Origin: Thermoplasmata archaeon
GTDB lineage: Archaea; Thermoplasmatota; Thermoplasmata; Lutacidiplasmatales; UBA184
Assembly (NCBI GenBank): GCA_030043405.1
Contig: JASHXS010000153.1
Span: forward strand, 1-6,726
Direction: 5' to 3'
Length of the DNA: 6,726 bases
Part shown: positions 1-5,360 of the stretch, in pieces
Layout: each line of letters starts with the position of its first letter
Position numbering within the stretch: position 1 is the stretch's first letter
Notes under the pieces: model-generated
Database searches by the model: none
Told to the model about the DNA's origin: nothing
What the model saw: the letters and a program-made list of their open reading frames with translations, nothing else
Program-made: the position numbers and the translations under genes

Positions 1-1
1 G

Positions 2-355
2 ACGATCCTCTCGCCCTTCGACAACCTGACCTGCCTCCGGGGTCGGACGCGCGATTTCTTCGGGTTCGAGTACTTGCACGAAAACTACGTTCCGCCGCCC
101 AAGCGGCGGTTCGGTGCGTACGTGCTGCCCCTGCTCTGGGGGGAGCAGTTCGTCGGCCGCTTCGACGGGCGTCTCGACAAGGAAGCGGGGGTGCTCCGGG
201 TCCAGTCCCTGCATGCCGAGCGGGGAGCCCCCACGGGACGGGAACTCTCGTCGGCGATGGACGCTAGCTTCCACCGGCTAGCGAACTTCCTCAGGGTCAG
301 CGAGGTCGCCTACCCGTCCGCGGTCCCCGAGGGTTGGGGTTCCGCACTGCGGTGA
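2..355 (+). CDS. Winged-helix DNA-binding / YcaQ-AlkX-type DNA glycosylase-like protein, C-terminal part (5' end outside window)
   Basis: The frame is open from the window edge, so only the last 117 residues are seen and the start lies upstream. The visible part has features typical of the YcaQ/AlkX (HTH_42) family: an LSPFDNL stretch at the edge, then FFGFEY, then YVPPPKRRFGAYVLPLLWGEQFVGR, then a strand ending in LRVQSLHAE. Family members are about 350-400 residues. Characterised bacterial members are DNA glycosylases that unhook interstrand crosslinks or remove alkylated bases. Their catalytic glutamine-containing motif is N-terminal and cannot be checked here, so activity is inferred. The C-terminus, ending in WGSALR, looks intact. 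The gene converges on the SRPBCC gene across a 117-base gap. Confidence 0.82.
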   Translation, partial: TILSPFDNLTCLRGRTRDFFGFEYLHENYVPPPKRRFGAYVLPLLWGEQFVGRFDGRLDKEAGVLRVQSLHAERGAPTGRELSSAMDASFHRLANFLRVSEVAYPSAVPEGWGSALR

Positions 356-472
356 CCCGCCGTCCGCCCTCGGGGAAAGGGTGCGCAGCCGCCGCGTATG
401 GAGGGGAGACCCTACGTGGCGGGCGGAGGGGTCGGGCCCCCGGCGGATCGATGCCGACCGGGAGGGGCGTCG
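356..472. other. Convergent intergenic gap, no gene seen
   Basis: This stretch separates the ends of two converging genes. Reading frames across it give arginine/glycine/proline-rich peptides without recognisable domains, as expected from GC-rich non-coding DNA. No TATA-like element and no T-run is visible. The one structure seen is the inverted repeat listed at 389-422. Confidence 0.6.
389..422. repeat. Inverted repeat between convergent genes (possible 3'-end hairpin)
   Basis: The arm CCGCCGCGTA (389-398) pairs with TACGTGGCGG (413-422). This gives a 10-base-pair stem with one G-T wobble and a 14-base loop. It sits between the stop codons of two converging genes, so it could form in either transcript. 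There is no following T-run, so it is not a classical intrinsic terminator. A role in 3'-end protection or termination is inference. Confidence 0.4.
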
Positions 473-910
473 CTAGGCTCGGAGTGCGCGGTCGTCCTCG
501 TCGTCGATCCGGGCGAACACGCCGTTCAGGAGGCGCCGCTGCGGGAGGAAAAAGGGGACGATGCTGATCCGGATCTCGCCGCGGGTCCGGATGAGCGTCC
601 CCGACCCCTGCGTGGAATACGTGTTCTCCAACCAGCTCCCGACACTGTACGGGCCCTCCCCCTTCACGATCTCCCAGCGGAAGGAGTGCGGTGGGTGCGC
701 GTCGACCTTCCACTCCGACACCAACGCCCGGCCCCGAGCCTCGATGGTCCGCTCGACTACGGTCGTTCCCACGGCGCGAGAGAGGGTCCGCTGCGACCGG
801 ATCAGCGGGTGGATGTTCGAGATGCTCGCGTCGTCCAAGTGGCGTTCGAGAAGTTTCCAGACCCGATCGGTCGGAAACGGGACCACCTGTTCGGCCTGGT
901 ACTCCACCAT
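473..910 (-). CDS. SRPBCC-fold (polyketide cyclase/START-like) protein
   Basis: This 145-residue protein has the length and layout of the SRPBCC superfamily, a helix-grip fold with a hydrophobic ligand cavity. An N-terminal strand and turn (VEYQAEQVVPFPTDRVWKLL, residues 2-21) is followed by I33-H-P-L near the usual 'I..WHP'-type turn. After it come alternating strands, including GTTVVERTI (48-56), FRWEIVKGEGPYSVGSWLENTYS (77-99) and GTLIRTRGEIRI (104-115), and a long C-terminal helix. Family members bind lipids, polyketides or other hydrophobic ligands, or act as cyclases. Nothing here fixes the ligand. It follows the GYD gene by 29 bases on the same strand. No TATA-like element lies in that gap, and a possible Shine-Dalgarno (GGGGAG, complement of 923-928) lies 12 bases before the ATG. 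Co-transcription with the GYD gene is likely. Confidence 0.75.
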   Translation of the reverse strand: MVEYQAEQVVPFPTDRVWKLLERHLDDASISNIHPLIRSQRTLSRAVGTTVVERTIEARGRALVSEWKVDAHPPHSFRWEIVKGEGPYSVGSWLENTYSTQGSGTLIRTRGEIRISIVPFFLPQRRLLNGVFARIDDEDDRALRA

Positions 911-939
911 GGACCGGCGGCGCTCCCCGGCGGCTTCCG

Positions 940-1224
940 CTAGGGCGTCCGGAAGCGGTCGCCTTCCGTTTGAGAGAAGGCGCGCAACGTGACCGAGTCG
1001 ATGTTCCCCTGGGCCCCGATGGCCATCAGGAATTTCATCATGACCTCCTCGGAGGGTGCTTCCACGATGTTGACCACGTCGAAGGGGCCCATCGTGTGAT
1101 AGATCTGGACCTTGACGCCCTTCTTGCCGAACTCCTCCAGCAGGCGGTCGCGCGACCGCATCGATTCGGCGGGGTTCGTCTTCGCCTGGGAGGTCAGACG
1201 TCCGAGCATGATGTACGTCTGCAT
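940..1224 (-). CDS. GYD-domain protein
   Basis: This 94-residue protein has the usual length of GYD-domain (PF08734-type) proteins. The hallmarks are visible: an MQTYIMLGRLT N-terminal strand, then a helix. YHTMGPFDVVNIVEAPSEE (residues 42-60) follows, in which G46-P-F48-D49 replaces the name-giving G-x-Y-D. Next comes a helix MMKFLMAIGAQGN (62-74), then SVTLRAFSQTE at the end. The fold resembles ferredoxin-like dimeric alpha-beta barrels. The biochemical role of the family is poorly defined. The frame stays open further upstream, but the 58 extra residues are low-complexity Arg/Ser/Pro-rich. The start at 1224 fits the domain edge and lies 26 bases from a TATA-like element, so the message is probably leaderless. 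It heads a likely two-gene unit with the SRPBCC gene. Confidence 0.85.
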   Translation of the reverse strand: MQTYIMLGRLTSQAKTNPAESMRSRDRLLEEFGKKGVKVQIYHTMGPFDVVNIVEAPSEEVMMKFLMAIGAQGNIDSVTLRAFSQTEGDRFRTP

Positions 1225-1245
1225 GCCGCGGGATGGGGCCCGAGG

Positions 1246-1254
1246 TAGATAATC
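1246..1254 (-). promoter_or_regulatory. TATA-like core promoter element of the GYD-SRPBCC unit
   Basis: Read on the minus strand this is GATTATCTA, an AT-rich island in GC-rich DNA, centred 26 bases before the ATG at 1224. That distance puts transcription start at or next to the ATG, as in leaderless archaeal messages. No Shine-Dalgarno is present before the ATG. The element lies in the 70-base gap after the FAD oxidoreductase gene, so the GYD unit probably has its own promoter. Confidence 0.6.
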
Positions 1255-1294
1255 GTGCCCCGGAGGGGCCGACCGCGAACCGGCGCGCGGGGGC

Positions 1295-2683
1295 TTAGAG
1301 GATGATCTGCTCCTCTTCCACGGCGCGGTGTTCGTACGAGAGGCGGTCGAGTCGATAGGACTCACCGGTGAACAATCTCGCGTCGGGGCGGTGGTCACAC
1401 TTCGCGGCGACCAGGCGCCCGATGGAGTCGGCCTTCATGACCCCGCTCCCCGAGTCGCCGCCCACGAAGAGGACCCCGTACGATTCCTCGATCAACACGG
1501 GCACCCCGTCCGGACTGAAGTTGTAGTACCCGCCCCAGGAGCTGTCGAGATGGACGCCCGGGGTCTCGAATCGGGGCAGGTACGGCGTGATCGCCGGGAG
1601 CAAGTCGGTCCCGAATCCCTCCCGGTCTCCGAGCTGGCTCGAGTCGTAGTCGAGCCGGCCGTCCCGGCCGGGATCCTCCCGGGTTCCGATCGGCCGGGCC
1701 GTGCGGTCGAGGTACCCGAGCCACATCTGCCGCGGGCGGAAGATCGGTTTGAGCGTGGCGCCGGACGGCAAGATCACGAACGGGAGGCGGCTCTTGCCTC
1801 GGTCCCGGTCGATGCTGTCCACCGGTGGCTCCCACTCCAGGAGCTCGTCCACCACGGGCCCGGAGACGGCGTAGAGCACCTGGGGCCGGGGGCTACAGCC
1901 CGAGGCGACCCCGAGCGGCCGGAGGAGGCTGTCGGACCAGGCCCCGGCCGCGACGACGACCTGGTCGGCCCCGACCGCCTGCCCACCGGCCAGCACGACG
2001 CGCGAGATGTGAAGCCGCCCGGCCATGTGCTCCTGGAAGGAGAACGGGTGCTTCGACGGTTCGTGCAAGAGGATCTCCTCACGACCTTCGAAGGAGAGGC
2101 GCTGGACGACCGAATTGAAGGCGAACTCGACACCCTGTCGTCGCGACTCCTCCCAGTAGAACTTCGCCAGCAGTTCGGGCGCCACGGCTCCGCACAACCT
2201 TCCAAAGAGTCCCCCCGTGATGGGCTCCGGCGGAACGGCGCCGTCCCCATCGTACCATCGAGAGGGAGCGGGGACCAACCCCGGGCAGCTCGAGAGGCCC
2301 TCCAGGTCGACCGGTTGCGCATCGAACGCCCCCCCACTCGCCCGGGCGAGGTCGAAGTACGGGCCGCGGAGTCGTTCCGGGAGCAGCCAGAGGTACCCGT
2401 ACAGGTCGAGCAAGGGGGTCGGCGGACGAAGCGACTCGTGTTCCGCCATCGCCCGTCGGTAGAACTCGATCGAGCTCCGTGCGAGGAGTCGGTTGTCGGG
2501 GGAGCTGAAGACGTCGCGCACCATGGCGGCGCTGGCCCCCATCGAGCCTTCCCCCGGTCCCGCGCGGGCCTCCACGACCAGGATCGAGCGTCGGGGGTCC
2601 GATCGGCTGAGGTGATACGCCGTGGCGAGGCCCCAAGCCCCCGCCCCCACGATCACGACGTCGTAGTGGTCCTTCTGCGGCAT
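1295..2683 (-). CDS. FAD-dependent oxidoreductase, D-amino-acid oxidase / sarcosine oxidase (DAO) family
   Basis: This 462-residue protein begins with a strong FAD-binding Rossmann motif, YDVVIVGAGAWGLATAYHLS (residues 7-26, G13-x-G15-x-x-G18). Acidic E38 closes the second strand for ribose binding. GSMGASAAMVR (46-56) matches the region after the dinucleotide motif in sarcosine and glycine oxidases. QVVVAAGAWSDSLLRPLG (241-258) is the typical second FAD contact. The C-terminal family block is present as WGGYYNFSPDGVPVL (383-397) and LFVGGDSGSGVMKADSIGRLVA (405-426). Family members oxidise amines or amino acids to imines, giving oxo acids or aldehydes after hydrolysis and passing electrons to oxygen or a carrier. 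The substrate cannot be read from sequence. The frame from 2683 places the start six residues before the first strand. It is divergent from the aldolase gene. No transmembrane segment or signal peptide is seen. Confidence 0.9.
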   Translation of the reverse strand: MPQKDHYDVVIVGAGAWGLATAYHLSRSDPRRSILVVEARAGPGEGSMGASAAMVRDVFSSPDNRLLARSSIEFYRRAMAEHESLRPPTPLLDLYGYLWLLPERLRGPYFDLARASGGAFDAQPVDLEGLSSCPGLVPAPSRWYDGDGAVPPEPITGGLFGRLCGAVAPELLAKFYWEESRRQGVEFAFNSVVQRLSFEGREEILLHEPSKHPFSFQEHMAGRLHISRVVLAGGQAVGADQVVVAAGAWSDSLLRPLGVASGCSPRPQVLYAVSGPVVDELLEWEPPVDSIDRDRGKSRLPFVILPSGATLKPIFRPRQMWLGYLDRTARPIGTREDPGRDGRLDYDSSQLGDREGFGTDLLPAITPYLPRFETPGVHLDSSWGGYYNFSPDGVPVLIEESYGVLFVGGDSGSGVMKADSIGRLVAAKCDHRPDARLFTGESYRLDRLSYEHRAVEEEQIIL

Positions 2684-2714
2684 TCGCCCCGGGTCCGAAC
2701 CCCTGTTCCTTCCC

Positions 2715-2726
2715 GCTCTAGAAAGC
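2715..2726 (-). promoter_or_regulatory. Probable core promoter of the FAD oxidoreductase (part of a shared divergent promoter)
   Basis: The only AT-rich island in the 74-base divergent gap, about 2717-2730, reads ATAAGCTTTCTAGA on the minus strand. Its CTTTCTA part is centred roughly 38 bases before the ATG at 2683, which implies a short leader of about 10-15 bases. That leader ends with GGGGCGA next to the ATG, a weak ribosome-site candidate. The spacing is longer than for the leaderless genes in this window, so this promoter is less certain than the others. Confidence 0.4.
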
Positions 2727-2730
2727 TTAT
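2723..2730 (+). promoter_or_regulatory. TATA-like core promoter element of the HpcH/HpaI aldolase
   Basis: The sequence AAGCTTAT, with its TTAT core at 2727-2730, lies about 30 bases before the ATG at 2758. No Shine-Dalgarno is seen immediately before the ATG (CCCGGCGC), so the message is probably leaderless or nearly so. The AAGCTT part is palindromic and overlaps the AT-rich island that would serve the opposite gene, so transcription in the two directions may compete. Confidence 0.55.
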
Positions 2731-2757
2731 CGGTCCGGACTTTCCCTCACCCGGCGC

Positions 2758-3507
2758 ATGAAAAACGCGCTCAAGACTCGCCTGGGGACCTCGCGCGACC
2801 CCTCCTTCGGCACGTGGATCTCGCTCTCCTCTCCGGTCGCGGTCGACGCGCTTCGGGGACTTGGGTTCGAGTGGTTCATGATCGACACGGAACACGCGCC
2901 GGTGAATCCCGAAACCTTGGCCGGGATGACGGCCCTGCTGGGCAGCGGGGGCCCGACACCCCTCGTACGGGTGGGCGATGTGGATCAGTACCTGATCAAA
3001 CAAGCCCTGGACGCGGGAGCGCACGGGATCCTGGTGCCCCTCGTGAACACCGCGAAGCAAGCGGAGTCCGTGGTCTCGTTCTGCAAGTACCCGCCGGTCG
3101 GGGTGCGCGGCGCGGCCTCCGCGGCCGCCTCCCGTTACGGCCTGGACCTGGCCACGTACCTGCGGAGCGCGAACGCGGAGACCCTGGTCGGGGTCCAGAT
3201 CGAGACGCAGGAAGCCCTGGACAACCTGGAGGCCATCGCGTCGGTCCCCGGGGTGGACATCCTCTTCGTCGGACCCCAGGACCTGACCCTGAACCTTGGC
3301 CTGATGGACGACCGAAAGAACCCGAAGGTCCGGGACGCGATGCGGCGCGTGGTGGAGGCGTGCCGACGCCACGGAAAGGTACCGGGAACCCTGGTGATCG
3401 ACGCCGACGAGAAGCAGGCCGCGGTCGACTTGGGATTCCAGTTCATCTCCCTCTCCTCCGACGTGCGGTTCCTCCTACACGGAGCGAAAGCGTTCCGCGC
3501 GATGTGA
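2758..3507 (+). CDS. HpcH/HpaI aldolase family protein (class II, pyruvate-type aldolase)
   Basis: This 249-residue protein has the typical length of HpaI/GarL-type aldolases. Family motifs occur in order: FEWFMIDTEHAPVNPETL (residues 37-54), where H46 is the expected catalytic histidine; PLVRVGDVD (68-76), with R71 for the pyruvate carboxylate; ALDAGAHGILVPLVNTAKQAESVV (83-106); YPPVGVRG (111-118); and VQIETQEALDNLEAI (146-160), where E149 is a metal ligand. DILFVGPQDLTLNLG (167-181) follows, with D175 as the second metal ligand. Known relatives catalyse reversible aldol addition of pyruvate to aldehydes, for example cleavage of 4-hydroxy-2-oxoheptanedioate or 2-keto-3-deoxyglucarate. All expected key residues are present, so an active enzyme is likely, but the natural substrate is unknown. 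It diverges from the FAD oxidoreductase gene, and a metabolic link is possible but unproven. Confidence 0.92.
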   Translation: MKNALKTRLGTSRDPSFGTWISLSSPVAVDALRGLGFEWFMIDTEHAPVNPETLAGMTALLGSGGPTPLVRVGDVDQYLIKQALDAGAHGILVPLVNTAKQAESVVSFCKYPPVGVRGAASAAASRYGLDLATYLRSANAETLVGVQIETQEALDNLEAIASVPGVDILFVGPQDLTLNLGLMDDRKNPKVRDAMRRVVEACRRHGKVPGTLVIDADEKQAAVDLGFQFISLSSDVRFLLHGAKAFRAM

Positions 3508-3515
3508 CCGGGGCC

Positions 3516-3533
3516 CCCCGCGCGGCCGCGGGG
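3516..3533. repeat. GC-rich inverted repeat between convergent genes
   Basis: CCCCGCG (3516-3522) and CGCGGGG (3527-3533) form a perfect 7-base-pair stem with a four-base loop, CGGC. It lies in the 31-base gap between the aldolase stop codon and the Rieske stop codon on the opposite strand. There is no T-run, so any termination or RNA-stabilising role is inferred from position alone. Confidence 0.4.
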
Positions 3534-3538
3534 CGAAG

Positions 3539-3862
3539 TCAGACGCGCTCGAAGACCAACCCGGTTCCTTCGACGGAGACCCGGTACACGGGGATCGGGG
3601 TCCGCGCGGGACCCTGCAGGACCTGGCCCGACTCCAGGTCGAAGACCGAACCGTGGAGAGGACAACGTACCGTGTGGCCGGTCACCGTGCCCCGATCGAG
3701 CGGACCCCCGACGTGGGTGCAGAGGGCCCCGACCGCGTAGAGCTTCCCGGCTTGATTGAATACGGCGACCGGCTGCCCGGCGACGGTCACTCGGAGCGCT
3801 TGGCCCGGCCCCGGCGCCGCGGTCGCCGCGACGGTGACGCGGTGAGTCTCGGGCTCGGGCAT
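3539..3862 (-). CDS. Rieske [2Fe-2S] ferredoxin-type protein
   Basis: This 107-residue protein is a complete small Rieske domain. The cluster ligands are clear: C48-T-H50 in ALCTHVGGPLDRG and C67-P-L-H70 in VRCPLHGSVFDLESGQ, separated by 16 residues. The segment PARTPIPVYRVSVEG (85-99) is the usual closing strand. The length and the absence of a membrane anchor or signal peptide resemble soluble Rieske ferredoxins such as BphF- or NirD-type proteins, which carry electrons to oxygenases or reductases in the cytoplasm. No oxygenase, nitrite reductase or ferredoxin reductase lies beside it here, so the partner is unknown. The start at 3862 lies 27 bases from a TATA-like element with no Shine-Dalgarno, fitting a leaderless message. 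It is convergent with the aldolase gene and divergent from the dihydrofolate-reductase-fold gene. Confidence 0.92.
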   Translation of the reverse strand: MPEPETHRVTVAATAAPGPGQALRVTVAGQPVAVFNQAGKLYAVGALCTHVGGPLDRGTVTGHTVRCPLHGSVFDLESGQVLQGPARTPIPVYRVSVEGTGLVFERV

Positions 3863-3884
3863 CCACAGGGGAGAGGGCGGTCCG

Positions 3885-3892
3885 GCATATGT
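3885..3892 (-). promoter_or_regulatory. TATA-like core promoter element of the Rieske protein gene
   Basis: ACATATGC on the minus strand is centred about 27 bases before the ATG at 3862 and is the only AT-rich stretch near it. The bases just before the ATG (CCCCTGTGG) hold no Shine-Dalgarno, so transcription probably starts at or within a base or two of the start codon. Confidence 0.55.
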
Positions 3893-3928
3893 GGCCTGCG
3901 ACGGGCGGAACCTCTGCTACCGCTCGCC

Positions 3929-3949
3929 CCGCTCCTTCGTACGGAGCGG
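3929..3949. repeat. Dyad in a divergent promoter region (possible operator)
   Basis: CCGCTCC (3929-3935) and GGAGCGG (3943-3949) form a perfect inverted repeat around a seven-base centre, TTCGTAC. The 21-base dyad lies about midway between two opposed TATA-like elements, roughly 50 bases from one and 43 from the other. That is a position where a dimeric regulator could act on both the Rieske and the dihydrofolate-reductase-fold gene. No regulator gene is in the window. The function is inferred from symmetry and position only. Confidence 0.4.
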
Positions 3950-3978
3950 CTCGGACCACCCGACCCCGCGGTGGAGGG

Positions 3979-3985
3979 CTATAGG
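3979..3985 (+). promoter_or_regulatory. TATA-like core promoter element of the first dihydrofolate-reductase-fold gene
   Basis: CTATAGG is centred 25 bases before the ATG at 4007, the spacing of a leaderless archaeal gene. The bases before the ATG (CTGTGGGGTGC) contain only a GGGG run and no good Shine-Dalgarno. Confidence 0.55.
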
Positions 3986-4006
3986 CGGCGGGGACCTGTG
4001 GGGTGC

Positions 4007-4567
4007 ATGCGTCGGGTCGTGGTGGACGCCCTGATCTCGCTCGACGGATACTTCGCCGGGCCGCGCGACGAGCTGGACTGGTTCGTCACCGACGACGATT
4101 CGATGGGATGGTCCCACGACATCCTGCGCGGGGCCGGCACCATCCTCTATGGCCGGGTCACATACGAGGGGATGGCGAAGTACTGGACCACGGCCGTGGA
4201 CGTCGACCCCTTCGTGAAGGAGCGCCTGAATGAGTTGCCGAAGGTGGTCTTCTCTCGAACGCTGCCGCGCGCGTCGTGGCACAACTCCACGCTGGTCCGT
4301 GAGGACACTGTCGCGGCGGTCGAACTTCTCAAGCAGCAAGCCGGCAAAGACCTGGTCGTCCTGGGCAGTGGGAAGCTGGTGGCGGCGCTCGCTCGGGCGA
4401 GCCTTATCGACGACTACATGCTCCGATTGCAGCCCGTGATCCTCGGCGCCGGGCGCCCGCTCTTCGAGTCCCTCCCGGGGTACCAGCGGCTACGGCTGGT
4501 CGCCTCGAAGACCTTCCGTTCGGGGGTGCTGGGACTCCACTACCAGCCGGCGGCTCCCGAGGGGTAG
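4007..4567 (+). CDS. Dihydrofolate reductase-fold / RibD C-terminal-like family protein
   Basis: This 186-residue protein shows the family pattern throughout. The N-terminal strand and loop is MRRVVVDALISLDGYFAGPRDELDWF. ILYGRVTYEGMAKYW follows at about residues 46-60, and then PKVVFSRTL at about 77-85. The nucleotide-binding block DLVVLGSGKLVAALARASLIDDYMLRLQPVILGAGRPLFE occupies about 116-155. Family members are NADPH-dependent reductases or uncharacterised relatives of the RibD reductase domain. True folate or riboflavin-pathway activity is not established for this type. The frame is open much further upstream, but those residues are low-complexity and antisense to the Rieske gene. The ATG at 4007 begins the conserved strand and lies 25 bases from a TATA-like element. 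The gene is convergent with the methyltransferase gene across a 34-base gap. Confidence 0.88.
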   Translation: MRRVVVDALISLDGYFAGPRDELDWFVTDDDSMGWSHDILRGAGTILYGRVTYEGMAKYWTTAVDVDPFVKERLNELPKVVFSRTLPRASWHNSTLVREDTVAAVELLKQQAGKDLVVLGSGKLVAALARASLIDDYMLRLQPVILGAGRPLFESLPGYQRLRLVASKTFRSGVLGLHYQPAAPEG

Positions 4568-4575
4568 ACCGGACG

Positions 4576-4597
4576 GAGGCTGGATATCGGGGGCCTC
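4576..4597. repeat. Short inverted repeat between convergent genes
   Basis: GAGGC (4576-4580) and GCCTC (4593-4597) form a 5-base-pair stem around a 12-base loop. It lies inside the 34-base gap between two converging stop codons. It is weak on its own and is noted because the other two convergent gaps in this window also hold an inverted repeat. Confidence 0.25.
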
Positions 4598-4601
4598 GCC
4601 G

Positions 4602-5255
4602 CTACCGAGGGGACGGCTGGGGGCTCGTCCGCCGGAGCATCCGGGCCGCGTACCCGGAATAGGCTCCCGGCCGGGGTGGGGGCCGGAACCACGTGCGTTG
4701 GAAGATGAACCACGGCTCCAGCACCCGCGTCACCTCCTCGAGCGAGGGACGGTGGGGCGGTCCGTCGACGCTCGTCGTCTCCCGGCCGACCCAGGTCAAC
4801 AGGAACGCGCCACCAGGGCGTACGACCCGCGCCACTTCGGCGGCGTACTCCCGTCGGCGCCCGACGGGGAGCGTATGGAAACAACCGCGGTCGTTGGCCG
4901 CCGCCATCTGGCGGGGACGGAACGGCATCCGCAAGGCGTCGCCCACTCGTACGTCCACGTCGAGCCGGGCCTGGCGGGCGCGTCCCTCCGCCGCTTGGAT
5001 GGCGATGGGCGAGAGGTCCACGCCGTGCGCGCGAAACTTCCGACGGGCTAGGAACAGAACATTCGTCCCGGCTCCGCACCCGATATCCAGGACGTCCGAT
5101 CGCGGCCGGAAGAACCCATCGTCGACCGCCTCCACGAGCTCCTCGTTCGGCTCGGGGCTGAACCAGGGCAGCTCGCGGTAAGGTCGCTGCTCGTACATCC
5201 GCCGCCACATCGCACGGTGGCGGGGAGAACTGCCGGGGCCGCGGGGCGGACTCAT
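4602..5255 (-). CDS. Class I SAM-dependent methyltransferase
   Basis: This 217-residue protein has the Rossmann-type methyltransferase motifs in order: motif I SDVLDIGCGAGTNVLFLA (residues 53-70, D57-x-G-x-G-x-G63); an acidic residue D80 in HGVDLS ending strand 2; VRVGDALRMPF (102-112) with D107 near the adenine; NDRGCFHTLP (121-130) as motif IV; and ARVVRPGGAFLLTW (142-155) as motif V/VI. The N-terminal MYEQRPYRELPWFSPEPNEELVEAV (20-44) resembles the 'PW' lead-in of TehB/thiopurine-methyltransferase-like small-molecule enzymes, but the substrate is unknown. Methionine 16 (codon at 5208-5210) is an alternative start. The start at 5255 is preferred because a TATA-like element lies 31 bases before it and none lies before the inner one. 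The gene diverges from the VOC gene. Confidence 0.88.
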   Translation of the reverse strand: MSPPRGPGSSPRHRAMWRRMYEQRPYRELPWFSPEPNEELVEAVDDGFFRPRSDVLDIGCGAGTNVLFLARRKFRAHGVDLSPIAIQAAEGRARQARLDVDVRVGDALRMPFRPRQMAAANDRGCFHTLPVGRRREYAAEVARVVRPGGAFLLTWVGRETTSVDGPPHRPSLEEVTRVLEPWFIFQRTWFRPPPRPGAYSGYAARMLRRTSPQPSPR

Positions 5256-5282
5256 GGGGCTCGCCCACCGCCATCTCGAGCG

Positions 5283-5290
5283 GGTATTCG
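5283..5290 (-). promoter_or_regulatory. TATA-like core promoter element of the methyltransferase gene
   Basis: CGAATACC on the minus strand is centred about 31 bases before the ATG at 5255 and is the only AT-rich stretch on that side. No clear Shine-Dalgarno precedes the ATG (GGGCGAGCCCC), so a leaderless or very short leader is suggested. It is weaker than the other TATA-like elements because AATA is short. Confidence 0.4.
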
Positions 5291-5319
5291 ACCTGCGCGG
5301 CCCCCCGCGACTCGAGCAG

Positions 5320-5328
5320 GCTTAATCC
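5320..5328 (+). promoter_or_regulatory. TATA-like core promoter element of the VOC-SDR unit
   Basis: GCTTAATCC is centred 37 bases before the ATG at 5361. With a start site about 25 bases downstream, the transcript would carry a leader of roughly 10-12 bases containing the Shine-Dalgarno-like GAGGGG at 5351-5356. Unlike most genes here, this one is therefore probably not leaderless. Confidence 0.55.
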
Positions 5329-5350
5329 GCGCGCCCCTTGGCGCCCCTCC

Positions 5351-5356
5351 GAGGGG
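5351..5356 (+). promoter_or_regulatory. Shine-Dalgarno-like site of the VOC gene
   Basis: GAGGGG lies four bases before the ATG at 5361 and fixes this as the start, because the frame stays open upstream. The ten bases GGGACCGATG around the start recur exactly at the second dihydrofolate-reductase-fold gene (ending 6606). Confidence 0.45.
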
Positions 5357-5360
5357 ACCG

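Noticed and set aside
1225..1398. N-terminal extension of the GYD protein by 58 residues
   Set aside because: The extension is low-complexity, overlaps the end of the FAD gene and contains the TATA-like element. The conserved domain begins at the ATG at 1224.
1328..2761. Long open frame on the plus strand (477 codons) opposite the FAD oxidoreductase
   Set aside because: Its product is Arg/Pro/Gly/Glu-rich with no domain, while the minus strand encodes a clear FAD enzyme with all motifs. Long antisense frames are expected in GC-rich genes.
2653..3372. Open frame on the minus strand (239 codons) opposite the aldolase
   Set aside because: It crosses the divergent promoter and is antisense to a gene with intact catalytic motifs. 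The product has no recognisable motif.
3511..3540. Bacterial intrinsic terminator
   Set aside because: A stable GC stem is present but no T-run follows on either strand, so only an inverted repeat is listed.
3653..4006. N-terminal extension of the first DHFR-fold protein by 118 residues
   Set aside because: It is antisense to the Rieske gene, crosses the divergent promoter region and is Arg/Gly/Pro-rich. The conserved strand starts at 4007.
5208..5210. Inner methionine as the methyltransferase start
   Set aside because: It fits the family's N-terminus, but no promoter element precedes it, whereas a TATA-like element lies 31 bases before the start at 5255. It is kept as an alternative.
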